Origin: Hyphomicrobiales bacterium
GTDB lineage: Bacteria > Pseudomonadota > Alphaproteobacteria > Rhizobiales > Beijerinckiaceae
Direction of reading: 5' to 3'
Length of the DNA: 64,000 bases
Assembly: GCA_026400555.1 (NCBI GenBank)
Contig: JAPLOW010000170.1
Location: forward strand, 1-64,000
Shown here: piece by piece, positions 9,177-18,167 of the stretch
Numbering within the stretch: position 1 is the first letter of the stretch
How the letters are laid out: every line of letters starts with the position of its first letter
The notes under the pieces: generated by a model
The model's input: the letters and a program-made list of their open reading frames with translations, nothing else
What the model was told of the DNA's origin: nothing
Databases searched by the model: none
Position numbers and translations under genes: made by a program

Positions 9177-9497
9177 ATGGAACGCAGAACTTTCCTGATG
9201 GGGCTGTTTGGTGGACTGGCAGCAACAGCCATTGGACCAAGCCTTGCCGAGGCCGCAACCGAGACGACGCCGACGCAGCCGGTGGCGCAGGTGCCGGCGA
9301 CCATTGAGGTCGCCGCGGACGACAAGAAGGCCCTTGACGAGACCGACAAGGAGTTCAGCCAGTACTACTATCGCCGCCGCCGCATCGTGCGCCGCCGCGT
9401 GATCTATCGCCGCCGCTATGTGCGCCGCGTCTACTATCGGCGTCCGGTCCGGCGCGTTTACTATCGCCGCCCTGTCCGCCGCGTCTTCTTCTACTGA
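9177..9497 (+). CDS. Tat-signal-like exported small protein with Arg/Tyr-rich repeat tail
   Basis: MERRTFLMGLFGGLAATAIGPSLAEA leader, acidic middle, tail YYYRRRRIVRRRVIYRRRYVRRVYYRRPVRRVYYRRPVRRVFFY; GGAGGA RBS upstream. Confidence 0.72.
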   Translation: MERRTFLMGLFGGLAATAIGPSLAEAATETTPTQPVAQVPATIEVAADDKKALDETDKEFSQYYYRRRRIVRRRVIYRRRYVRRVYYRRPVRRVYYRRPVRRVFFY

Positions 9498-9517
9498 TCA
9501 GGACCGGATCCGACATG

Positions 9518-9548
9518 GCCCGCCCCTTGCCGGGGCGGGCTTTCTTTT
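9518..9548 (+). terminator. Rho-independent terminator after the Arg/Tyr-rich protein gene
   Basis: GCCCGCCCC-TTGCC-GGGGCGGGC-TTTCTTTT perfect 9-bp stem. Confidence 0.88.
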
Positions 9549-9596
9549 GGCCGGACAACCGACGGCCCGACGCGTGAAACTCCGGCTTAGACCTTC

Positions 9597-10478
9597 TCAG
9601 AGGAATGAATCGGGAAGCTTCTGCTGCGACCTGTCATTGATGCGCCGGTACCAGAGAGTCAGCAGCGTCGCATTGATCACGATGAACAGCGAGTAGAGCG
9701 CAGGAACAGCAACAATCTGCTGTTGCTGGATACCAGCGAAGCTGAACAGCACGATCGCCATGGCAAGCGGGCCATTCTGGATGCCGATCTCCATCGAGAT
9801 CGTCTGCGAGTTGATGGGGTGAAGCTTGAGCAGGGCGCTGAAAACATAGCCCGCCAGGAAGCCCAGCAGGCCTAGCCCGATCACCGCCGCATAGACTGCA
9901 GGCGATGTCGTCACCAGAAACTGCCAGTTGCGCGGAACCCATGACACCATGATGAACAGAATGAAGAAGATACCGAGCGCGCCGCCCGCCAACTCAACGA
10001 TCGCGCCCACATTGGCATTCCAGCGCCTCAGTGCCATTCCGATCAGAACCGGCACCAAGAGCACGATCAGCGTACGGACAATGTTGTCAGCTGGCACCGT
10101 GATCCCAAGACCGGCAGCATACAGCACGATCAGCAGCGGAATCAGCACCACACCGAACACCGTCGAATTCACCGTCATCAACATCGACAAGGCAAGGTTG
10201 CCCTTGGCGAAGTAAGTGAAGATGTTCGAGGTCGTGCCGCCGGGCATGCAAGACATGATAATCAGGCCGATCTTGACCTCGGGGCTCAGCGGCAAAAGCA
10301 GCGCCAGCGTAAAGCCGATCAGTGGCAGGAAGCCGTATTGCGAGATCAGGCCAACGAAGAGGCCGAAGGGCCGCCTCAGCGAGCTCTTGAAATCCTGAGG
10401 CGTCAGGGCCGCCCCCATGCCCAGCATAATGAAGGCCATCATGATGGCCAGCAGCGTCTGTTCGAATGCGCCAACCAT
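9597..10478 (-). CDS. Bile acid:sodium symporter (BASS) family protein
   Basis: MSCMPGGTTSNIFTYFAKGNLALSMLMTVNST and EIGIQNGPLAMAIVLF motifs. Confidence 0.88.
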   Translation of the reverse strand: MVGAFEQTLLAIMMAFIMLGMGAALTPQDFKSSLRRPFGLFVGLISQYGFLPLIGFTLALLLPLSPEVKIGLIIMSCMPGGTTSNIFTYFAKGNLALSMLMTVNSTVFGVVLIPLLIVLYAAGLGITVPADNIVRTLIVLLVPVLIGMALRRWNANVGAIVELAGGALGIFFILFIMVSWVPRNWQFLVTTSPAVYAAVIGLGLLGFLAGYVFSALLKLHPINSQTISMEIGIQNGPLAMAIVLFSFAGIQQQQIVAVPALYSLFIVINATLLTLWYRRINDRSQQKLPDSFL

Positions 10479-10480
10479 GA

Positions 10481-12244
10481 TCAGGCCGCCTTCCGGGTTG
10501 CGATCAAGGCCAGTTCTTCCGTGCGCAGATCCTTGCGCAGGATCTTGCCGACATTCGACTTAGGCAGTTCGGTGCGGAACTCGATCTGCTTGGGGACCTT
10601 GTAGCCGGTGAGATAGGTCTTGCAGTGCGCCCTGACCTCCTCGTCGGTCAGGGTCTGGTCGATACGGACGATGAAGGCCTTGACCGCTTCGCCCGCCGCC
10701 CCGTCCGGTACGCCGATGACAGCGGCCTCCTGCACGCCGGGAAGGCGTGCGAGACACTCCTCGACCTCGTTCGGGAAGACATTGAAGCCCGAGACCAGGA
10801 TCATGTCCTTCTTGCGGTCGACGATGCGGAAATAACCGTCCGGATCCATGGTGCCGATGTCGCCGGTGCGGAAGAAGCCATCGACAGTCATCACCTTGGC
10901 TGTCTCGTCATCGCGGCGCCAGTAGCCGGCCATCACCTGCGGGCCGCGCACGGCGATCTCGCCGGCCTCACCGGCCGGGACCTGCTGGCCATCATCATTG
11001 ATCAGGATGATCTCGGTGGAGGGCACGGGGATGCCGATCGAACCGTCGCGGGCCTTACCGATCGGGTTGCCCGTCACCACCGGGGAGGTTTCGGTGAGGC
11101 CATAGCCCTCGATCACATGGGTGCCCGTCATCTTGAGCCAGCGCTCCGCCACCGCGCCATGCAGGGCCATGCCGCCGGCAAACGAGGCCTTGAGATACTT
11201 CGGCGGATTCTCGACGAACCAGAACTCGTTCATCAGCCCGTTGAACAGCGTGTTGACGCCAACGATCCAGGTGATCCTGTAATTCTCGAAGGCGCGCTTG
11301 AGATTGGCCAGCGGGCGTGGGTTCGGCACCAGCACGTTGCGGTTACCGAGCCAGAAAAAGCCCAGCAGATTCAGTGTGAAGGCAAGGATGTGATAGGTCG
11401 GGATGGCCGTCAGGACGGTCTCTTCGCCCTTCTTCACATGGCCTTCCATGAACGTCATGGTCTGCGCCATGTTCATGACGATGTTGCCATGGGTCAGCAT
11501 CGCGCCCTTGCTCACGCCCGTGGTGCCGCCCGTATACTGCAGCGCGGCCAGCGCCGTTCCATCAAGCGCCGACGCATAGGTCTCGACAGCAATGCTACGG
11601 ATATGTCGCTGGCTTTCGCCCGCTGCGAGCACATCCGGCAGCCGGATATGCGGTACCTGGACCTCCGGGATGGAGCGGTCCCAATAGCGCTGCACGAGCC
11701 CTATCACGCCCTTGACCATGGCCGGCATGAACTCGGCCACGCGCGTCACGATCACGTTGGGGATCGGGCAGATCTTCAGTGCTTCGGGCAGCTTGTCGGC
11801 AAACATGTCGACAATCACCAGGGCCTTCGGCTGGGCGTCGGCAAATTGCCGGCCCATCTCCTCGGCGGTGTAGAGCGGGTTGACGTTGACCAGCACACAG
11901 CCCGCTTTGAATACGCCGAAGGCAACAACCGGAACCGGCAGCGAGTTGGGGGCCTGAAGGGCCACGCGGTCACCGGTTTCGAGGCCGGCCACTTCGCGCA
12001 GATAGACGGCGAACGCGTCCGACATCCGGTCGATTTCGGCGAAGCTCAAATCGCCGTACATGCCGTTCGGCATGACGACGGTGAAGGCCGTCCGTTCTCC
12101 GTAAAGTCTCGCCGAAGCGCTCACCAGTTCGGCGACGGTCCGGAACGGAGCGGCATCAATGGTCGGCGTGGCGCCCGGCGGATAGAAGGCCAGCCAAGGT
12201 CGAGCAGCATCTGGTGGTGTCACGATTGTTAGCCTCCCAATCAT
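10481..12244 (-). CDS. Long-chain fatty acid--CoA ligase (AMP-binding)
   Basis: LQYTGGTTGVSKGAMLTH, EGYGLTETSPV, FRTGDIGTMDPDGYFRIVDRKKDMI, PKSNVGKILRKDLR. Confidence 0.93.
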   Translation of the reverse strand: MIGRLTIVTPPDAARPWLAFYPPGATPTIDAAPFRTVAELVSASARLYGERTAFTVVMPNGMYGDLSFAEIDRMSDAFAVYLREVAGLETGDRVALQAPNSLPVPVVAFGVFKAGCVLVNVNPLYTAEEMGRQFADAQPKALVIVDMFADKLPEALKICPIPNVIVTRVAEFMPAMVKGVIGLVQRYWDRSIPEVQVPHIRLPDVLAAGESQRHIRSIAVETYASALDGTALAALQYTGGTTGVSKGAMLTHGNIVMNMAQTMTFMEGHVKKGEETVLTAIPTYHILAFTLNLLGFFWLGNRNVLVPNPRPLANLKRAFENYRITWIVGVNTLFNGLMNEFWFVENPPKYLKASFAGGMALHGAVAERWLKMTGTHVIEGYGLTETSPVVTGNPIGKARDGSIGIPVPSTEIILINDDGQQVPAGEAGEIAVRGPQVMAGYWRRDDETAKVMTVDGFFRTGDIGTMDPDGYFRIVDRKKDMILVSGFNVFPNEVEECLARLPGVQEAAVIGVPDGAAGEAVKAFIVRIDQTLTDEEVRAHCKTYLTGYKVPKQIEFRTELPKSNVGKILRKDLRTEELALIATRKAA

Positions 12245-12415
12245 GGTCTTGTTAGGAGGCTCCATAGCACAGACTATTTGCAGCGCGAGATAACAGAATA
12301 ATTATGTAAATTACTGCGTTCCTTCGGCTTTCTGGACCTGGCTCAAGCCTTCTAACTGACGGCGCCGGGCGGGGGCGAGTGTACTGCGCCGATCCCGCAC
12401 GATGGCACAGCGCGG

Positions 12416-13780
12416 TTACAATGCGCCGGCCCGCGCCTGTCCCGGTTCGGCGATGGCGACGCCGACCGCCGTGTACTCGTTGAGCTTGTTGCGCAGGGTC
12501 CGGATCGAAATTCCCAGGATCTTGGCGGCGTGGGTGCGGTTGCCCAGGCAATGGTCGAGCGTGTCCAGAATGAGATCACGTTCCACATCCGCGACCGTGC
12601 GCCCGACCAGAGAGCGCGTCACCGCCTCCGCTGTCAGCGCCGCCCGTTCGGCGACGCTCCCGACATTGCGCGTGCCGAAGGCTTCGCCATCAGGGGTCTG
12701 AAGGGCCTCGATGCCGATCTCCATGCCGCTCGCCAGCAAGGTGGCCCGATGGATGGTGTTCTCCAGTTCGCGCACATTGCCCTGCCAGGCGTTCAGCGTC
12801 AGCGCACGGCGCGCTTCGGCATCGAGCGGGCGCACCGGCAAGCCGTTGAGTTCGGCGTACTTGCGCGCAAAGTGATCGGCCAGCACCAGCACATCCTGCG
12901 GCCGCTCGCGCAGCGGCGGCATTTTCAGATGCACGACGTTGAGCCGGTAGAGCAGGTCTTCCCGGAAATTGCCCTTGCGTACCTCATCCGTCAGGTTGCG
13001 GTTCGAGGTGGCGATGATGCGCAGGTCGACCTTCACAGGCGCAGAGCCACCGACCCGGTCGATCATCTTCTCCTGCAGCGCCCGCAGCAGCTTGGCCTGC
13101 AGCCGCACGTCCATCTCCGAGATTTCATCGAGCAGAAGCGTTCCGCCGCTGGCTTCCTCGAACTTGCCGATGCGCCGCGCCACTGCCCCGGTGAACGCTC
13201 CCTTCTCATGGCCGAACAGCTCGCTTTCCAGAAGGTTGTCGGGGATCGCGGCGCAGTTCACTGCCACCATCGGACGGTCGCGGCGGCCTGACTTCTGGTG
13301 CAGGAAGCGGGCGATCACCTCCTTGCCGACCCCGCTTTCGCCGGTGACGAGCACCGGCGCTTCCGAGCGCGCCACCTGTTCGGCCAGCTTGACCACGCGC
13401 TCCATCGCAGGATCGCGCCAGACGAAGGTCTGGCTGTCATTGGCCACCGCCTCCAGTACGGCGGCGATGAGGTCCGGATCCGGCGGCAGCGGCACATATT
13501 CCTTGGCGCCGGCCTGGATCGCGGCGACAGCGGCGCGCGCATCGGTGCCCGTCCCGCACGCAACGATCGGCGTGCGGATGCGCTCCGCCTCCAGCGCGTC
13601 GACAAGCGTCCTGATCGACAGCGCGACATCGACCATCGCCAGATCCGCGCCCTTGGTGCGCAGGACCGACAGTGCCTGTTCGATCGTGTCGGCCTGGGCG
13701 ACCGAGGCGCCCCGCGCCACCGCGATCTTGGCGGCCGCGATGAGTTGCCCCTTGAGGCTTCCGACAATCAGCAGTCTCAT
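12416..13780 (-). CDS. flbD: Sigma-54-dependent flagellar transcriptional activator FlbD
   Basis: AAA+ domain with GESGVGKE, GHEKGAFTGA; Fis-type HTH C-terminus; receiver starts MRLLIVGSLKGQ without the usual acidic pair; next to fliN/fliH/fliG/fliF. Confidence 0.9.
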   Translation of the reverse strand: MRLLIVGSLKGQLIAAAKIAVARGASVAQADTIEQALSVLRTKGADLAMVDVALSIRTLVDALEAERIRTPIVACGTGTDARAAVAAIQAGAKEYVPLPPDPDLIAAVLEAVANDSQTFVWRDPAMERVVKLAEQVARSEAPVLVTGESGVGKEVIARFLHQKSGRRDRPMVAVNCAAIPDNLLESELFGHEKGAFTGAVARRIGKFEEASGGTLLLDEISEMDVRLQAKLLRALQEKMIDRVGGSAPVKVDLRIIATSNRNLTDEVRKGNFREDLLYRLNVVHLKMPPLRERPQDVLVLADHFARKYAELNGLPVRPLDAEARRALTLNAWQGNVRELENTIHRATLLASGMEIGIEALQTPDGEAFGTRNVGSVAERAALTAEAVTRSLVGRTVADVERDLILDTLDHCLGNRTHAAKILGISIRTLRNKLNEYTAVGVAIAEPGQARAGAL

Positions 13781-13838
13781 GGCTCATTCCTTCCAGCTGG
13801 GACGCCCCGCTACATTGCGCTCGCCGGCACGTGGCGGC

Positions 13839-14183
13839 TCACCGCTCGGCCTTGATGATCTCGGTCATGGTCACACCAAGCTTGTCCTCGACAATCACGA
13901 CCTCACCGCGCGCGACGAGGCGGTCATTAACGAGAATGTCGATGGCTTCGCCGACGCGACGGTCGAGTTCCAGCACAGCACCGGGCTGAAGCTTCAGCAT
14001 GTCGCCGATCGGCATGCGATGCGATCCCAGGATGGCGGCAACCGTGACAGGGACATCGAAGACCTGCTCGAGATCCTCCGCCATCTTGTTCGCCACAGGC
14101 CCGGACCTGTGATGTCCGGACGACGGCGACAGCACTCCGGCGTCGGCGGTCAGGGGCGGAAGCGGAAGGTCTGCATTGGACAT
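13839..14183 (-). CDS. fliN: Flagellar motor switch protein FliN
   Basis: VFDVPVTVAAILGSHRMPIGDMLKLQPGAVLELDRRVGEAIDILVNDRLVARGEVVIVEDKLGVTMTEI. Confidence 0.94.
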   Translation of the reverse strand: MSNADLPLPPLTADAGVLSPSSGHHRSGPVANKMAEDLEQVFDVPVTVAAILGSHRMPIGDMLKLQPGAVLELDRRVGEAIDILVNDRLVARGEVVIVEDKLGVTMTEIIKAER

Positions 14184-14196
14184 GGTTGGCGTTCCT

Positions 14197-14805
14197 TCAG
14201 CTCAGCAGGGTGTCAGGGCGGACGCCCAGCACCTTCTCGGCGGCGGCATCGATCATGGCGTCGACAGCCTCGCGGTTGATAACGACCCCGCCATCGGCCC
14301 ATTCGAGGCGCGCGTCGCCCTCGGCGATCTCGGGCTCGCCCAGGATGATGACCTTGCCGGCATAGCCGCTTTCATGCGTCAGCCGGCCGAAGAGGCGCTC
14401 TGCATCCTCGACGAAACCGGCATGGACGCGGACGGCCAGATGCGGAGCGCTGCGGGCATGCACAAGGCATTCGCGCGCGGCCTGCTCGATCACGGCCTGC
14501 GGCTTCTCGGACAGCGCCGCGCCGGCCATGCGCCGCGCCATCTTGACCGCCAGCGCGGCGGCGGAAGCTTCGATCAGCGCCATGCGGTCTTCATGGACAG
14601 CAAGGAGCCTTTCGGCCTGGACCGAGATGAGCCCGGCCATGTGCGTCAGCGCGGCGCTCGCCTTGGCCTCCGCCGCTTCCTGGCCCTTGGCATAGCCGTC
14701 GCTGAAGCCCTGCTCGCGCGCCGCCGCCACATCGACATCGGTCGCACGCCGGCCACTGGCCTCGGCGCGAAAGTCCGTCTCGAAGGTGAATCTGGCGGCA
14801 TTCAT
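14197..14805 (-). CDS. fliH: Flagellar assembly protein FliH
   Basis: FSDGYAKGQEAA...WADGGVVINREAVDAMIDAAAEKVL; sits between fliN and fliG. Confidence 0.85.
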   Translation of the reverse strand: MNAARFTFETDFRAEASGRRATDVDVAAAREQGFSDGYAKGQEAAEAKASAALTHMAGLISVQAERLLAVHEDRMALIEASAAALAVKMARRMAGAALSEKPQAVIEQAARECLVHARSAPHLAVRVHAGFVEDAERLFGRLTHESGYAGKVIILGEPEIAEGDARLEWADGGVVINREAVDAMIDAAAEKVLGVRPDTLLS

Positions 14806-14821
14806 GCTGTTTTGCTCAACT

Positions 14822-15871
14822 TCAATAGATCAGTACGTCTTCGGCATTGTTCTTGGCGATCATCAGTTCGCCCTTGTCGGCGAGCTCCTTGGCAATCTGC
14901 ACCATCCGGGACTGGGCCTCATCGACCTCTTTCAGCCTGAGTGGTCCGAGGCTCTGCATGTCGTCCTGCATGTTCTTGGCGGCGCGTGCCGACATGCCGG
15001 AGAAGAAGAACGCCTTGGCCTCGTCATTGGCGCCCTTGAGCGCGCGGGAGAGCGTGTCCTTGTCCACGACCCGCAGCAGGGTCTGAACGCCAGCCGGATC
15101 GAGCTTCTGAAGGTCCTCGAAGGTGAACATCAGGGCGCGGATCTTGCGCGATGCGTCCTTGCTGATGGCGTCGAGCGAGGACAGGAAACGCCCTTCGGTG
15201 TGGCGGTCGAAGGAGTTGAAGATCACCGCCATGATCTCGTGCGGATCGCGCCGCTGGGTCTGGGCCAAAGTCGCGACGAACTCGGACCGCAGGGTCTGCT
15301 CGATATGGTCGAGCGCCTCTTTCTGGACACTCTCCATGCGCAGCATCCGCTGCACGCAGTCGATCGCGAAATCCTCCGGCAGCATGCTGAGCACCTGCGC
15401 GGCATGGTCCGGCTTGATCTTCGAGAGCACGACCGCGACGGTCTGCGGGTATTCATTCTTCAGGAAGTTGGCGAGGACGGCGGCCTCGATGTTGGCCAGC
15501 TTCTGCCACATATTGCGGCCTGCCGGACCCCTGATTTCCTCCATGATGGCCGAGACCTGCGCCTTGGGCAGGATGCGCAGCAGCAGCGCCTCCGTCCGGT
15601 CATACGAGCCTGTCACCGAGCCCGCATTCGACAGTTTGGCCACAAAATCGACCATGATCCGCTCGACTGTCTCTGCTTCGACGGTGCCCAGTTCGGTCAT
15701 CGATCGCGACAGGATGCGGATTTCATGGTCCTCCAGTTCGGTCCAGATCGGCTTGCCGAACTCCTCGCCAAGCAACAGAAGGATGACGGCTGCCTTCAGC
15801 GGGCCGGTCAGCTCCTTCGGCTGGCCATTGGCCGTGGCGGCAGCGTTGCTCGAGCGAGGTGCACTGGCCAT
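14822..15871 (-). CDS. fliG: Flagellar motor switch protein FliG
   Basis: LTGPLKAAVILLLLGEEFGKPIW...MFTFEDLQKLDPAGVQTLLRVVDKDTLSRALKGA. Confidence 0.96.
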   Translation of the reverse strand: MASAPRSSNAAATANGQPKELTGPLKAAVILLLLGEEFGKPIWTELEDHEIRILSRSMTELGTVEAETVERIMVDFVAKLSNAGSVTGSYDRTEALLLRILPKAQVSAIMEEIRGPAGRNMWQKLANIEAAVLANFLKNEYPQTVAVVLSKIKPDHAAQVLSMLPEDFAIDCVQRMLRMESVQKEALDHIEQTLRSEFVATLAQTQRRDPHEIMAVIFNSFDRHTEGRFLSSLDAISKDASRKIRALMFTFEDLQKLDPAGVQTLLRVVDKDTLSRALKGANDEAKAFFFSGMSARAAKNMQDDMQSLGPLRLKEVDEAQSRMVQIAKELADKGELMIAKNNAEDVLIY

Positions 15872-15874
15872 GGC

Positions 15875-17554
15875 TCAGGCCCCCGATGGCTGTTCATGAA
15901 CCCATGAGCGCAGCACGGCGACGGCGTCAGACGGGTTCTGGTTGACCATGCCACCGATCTTCTCGACGGATTGCGCCTTGATCTGACCCCTGATCTGCGC
16001 GAGCGCCAGCATTCGCTCTGATGGCGTGTCCGCAGACGAGGGTGCGGCCAGCATCTGCTGCCCGTCGGCGGCATAAGGCAGGGACTGCATTCCCCCGCCG
16101 CCACCAGCACCGCCCTGCGATTGGTCGCCATCACTGTCGCGGCCCTTCGGCTTGTCGGGCGCGAGGACCTGCTTGAGGAGCGGTCGCACGACCGTGATCA
16201 GGACAATGAGCGTCAGGAGCGCAATGACGCCAAGCTCGATGGCGCGCAGGACGTCCTCCTTGGTGAAGGAAAGCAGCTGCTGCATCAGCGTCTGTTCCTT
16301 CAGCTCGATCTGTTGTGGCGCGTCGGCAAAGCGCAGGTTGACGACCTCGACCTGGTCGCCGCGCTGGCGGTCAAAACCGATCGCCGTGCGTACAAGCGCG
16401 CCGATCCGGTCAAGCTCCTCCTGCGGACGCGGCTGATAGATGGCGTCGCCCCCTGCGGCGGGACGGGCATAGACACCGTCGACCAGTACGGCGACCGACA
16501 GACGACGGAGGCGGCCGCCCTCCAGCACCTCGGTCCGCGTCGTGCGCGAGATTTCGAAATTCGTGATTTCCTCGTTCTTGCTGCTCTGCTCACGGGTCTG
16601 GGCCTGTCCGCCCCCCTGCCCCTGCGCACCCGGCAGTTCATTGCCGACCGTCACGCCCTGCGCGCCCGGCTCGCTGTTGGCGGAGCTTTCGGTTCGGCTT
16701 TGGGTCGAGCGCGCCACCCTGCTTTCGGGATCAAAGGTCTCGGAGCGGCTCTCGACGCGGTTCATCTCAAGCTGGGCGCTGACCTGAACCCGCGCCCGGC
16801 CAGAGCCGACCACGCTCGCCACGATTTCCTCGATCTGGGCCTTCACGCGGCGCTCGATGGTGGTCTGGCGGTCGTCGCCGACGGAACCTGCCATTCCGGC
16901 CGCGTCGCTCTGCGCCCCGTCGGCCAGAAGCCGACCGCCCTCGTCGACGATCGACACACGCTCGGGCTTGAGGCCTTCGACGGCCGAGGCGACCAGGTGG
17001 CGGATCGCCCTGATCTGACCCGCTTCGAGGTCCCCGCGCAGCCTCAGCACGATCGAGGCGCGCGGCGGCTCGCGGTCACGCTCGAACAGCTTGCGTTCGG
17101 GGATGACCAGATGGACGCGCGCGTTCTGCACGCGGCCGAGGCCACGGATGGTGCGGGTCAGCTCCCCTTCCAGGGCGCGCAGATGGTTGATGTTCTGTAC
17201 GAAACTCGTGGACGAGAATGCGTCTCCCTTGTCGAAGATCTCGTAGCCCACACCGCCGCCCGAAGGCAGGCCCTTGGAGGCGAGCTCCATCCGGACGCGC
17301 GGGATGTCGGCACGCGGAACCAGAATGGCCGAGCCGTCGCCGCGCGACTCGTACTTGATGTTCCGCGTTTCGAGGTCCTTGACGATCTGCGCCGCGTCCT
17401 GAAGCGACAGGTCGCTATAGAGCAGGCCCATCGTCGGCTGCGAGAAGCGGAACATCACGAAGCCGAAGAAGACCAGAAGCGCAGCCGTCACCGTCAGCAT
17501 GGCGGCTAGCCGGCCCGCACCCAACTTGCTGAACTGCTGAACCAGGCTGTTCAC
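15875..17554 (-). CDS. fliF: Flagellar MS-ring protein FliF
   Basis: GLLYSDLSLQDAAQIVKDLE...PSGGGVGYEIFDKGDAFSSTSFVQNINHLRALEGELTRTI; GTG start at 17554 preferred (GAGG upstream) over TTG at 17572. Confidence 0.95.
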   Translation of the reverse strand: MNSLVQQFSKLGAGRLAAMLTVTAALLVFFGFVMFRFSQPTMGLLYSDLSLQDAAQIVKDLETRNIKYESRGDGSAILVPRADIPRVRMELASKGLPSGGGVGYEIFDKGDAFSSTSFVQNINHLRALEGELTRTIRGLGRVQNARVHLVIPERKLFERDREPPRASIVLRLRGDLEAGQIRAIRHLVASAVEGLKPERVSIVDEGGRLLADGAQSDAAGMAGSVGDDRQTTIERRVKAQIEEIVASVVGSGRARVQVSAQLEMNRVESRSETFDPESRVARSTQSRTESSANSEPGAQGVTVGNELPGAQGQGGGQAQTREQSSKNEEITNFEISRTTRTEVLEGGRLRRLSVAVLVDGVYARPAAGGDAIYQPRPQEELDRIGALVRTAIGFDRQRGDQVEVVNLRFADAPQQIELKEQTLMQQLLSFTKEDVLRAIELGVIALLTLIVLITVVRPLLKQVLAPDKPKGRDSDGDQSQGGAGGGGGMQSLPYAADGQQMLAAPSSADTPSERMLALAQIRGQIKAQSVEKIGGMVNQNPSDAVAVLRSWVHEQPSGA

Positions 17555-17620
17555 GCCATTGCCTCGCACCAACCAAAGGACCGTTTGCCGGCCCGCATCG
17601 TGCGGACCCAGGCGAACAGG

Positions 17621-17651
17621 TAGGCAAGTTTTTCCCGGTGCGTGGTTAGCG
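17621..17651 (-). promoter_or_regulatory. 31-nt conserved upstream element (fliF copy) with overlapping CtrA-like box TTAG-N7-TTAAC (17646-17661)
   Basis: Plus-strand TAGGCAAGTTTTTCCCGGTGCGTGGTTAGCG; 24/31 identical to 7954-7984 and at nearly the same distance from the start codon (67 vs 68 nt). Confidence 0.6.
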
Positions 17652-17676
17652 GGTGGTTAACAGAACGGGGTTGCGC

Positions 17677-17720
17677 AAAAAAATAAGCCGCTTTCGGCGC
17701 AACTGTGCTGAAAACGGCTT
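17677..17720 (-). terminator. Rho-independent terminator downstream of sciP
   Basis: Minus strand AAGCCGTTTTCAGC-loop-GCCGAAAGCGGCTT followed by ATTTTTTT. Confidence 0.8.
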
Positions 17721-17751
17721 AGCCAATCGTTAACGGGCTGAACTGTTGTGC

Positions 17752-18027
17752 TTACTGCCGGTAGTGCTGGATGCGCGTTGTGCGCAAACCGGCGAGGCCG
17801 TGCTGGTCGATGGAAAGCTGCCAGCTGAGAAACTCCTCGGTGGTCAGCGTGTAGCGCTGACAGGCATCCTCAAGGCTGAGCAAGCCGCCGCGCACCGCCG
17901 CGACAACCTCGGCCTTGCGGCGGATCACCCAGCGATGGGTGCCCGGAGGCGGCAGATCGGCGATCGTCAAAGGGCTCCCGTCGGGACCGATGACATACTT
18001 CACTCGTGGTCTAAGACCCTCGGTCAT
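17752..18027 (-). CDS. sciP: DUF1153 protein, SciP (small CtrA inhibitory protein) orthologue
   Basis: 91 aa MTEGLRPRVKYVIGPDGSPLTIADLPPPGTHRWVIRRKAEVVAAVRGGLLSLEDACQRYTLTTEEFLSWQ; the 17752..18495 track ORF is a spurious upstream extension. Confidence 0.92.
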   Translation of the reverse strand: MTEGLRPRVKYVIGPDGSPLTIADLPPPGTHRWVIRRKAEVVAAVRGGLLSLEDACQRYTLTTEEFLSWQLSIDQHGLAGLRTTRIQHYRQ

Positions 18028-18167
18028 TTTACGCTCACACAACTCTACAGACCAATGTCCGAGGCAATGTACGCGCATGCCGCTTAAAATTTGGCTAAGG
18101 CCATCCAGCCCGCAAGAATCAGCTGATCCGCTCTCTGCTTGTGCCGTCACACGCGGCTCCCGCACGG

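Noticed and set aside
9396-9490. DNA-level tandem repeat (CGCCGCCCTGTCCGCCGCGT...)
   Set aside because: It is the codon-level consequence of the YYRRPVRRV protein repeat rather than an independent DNA repeat
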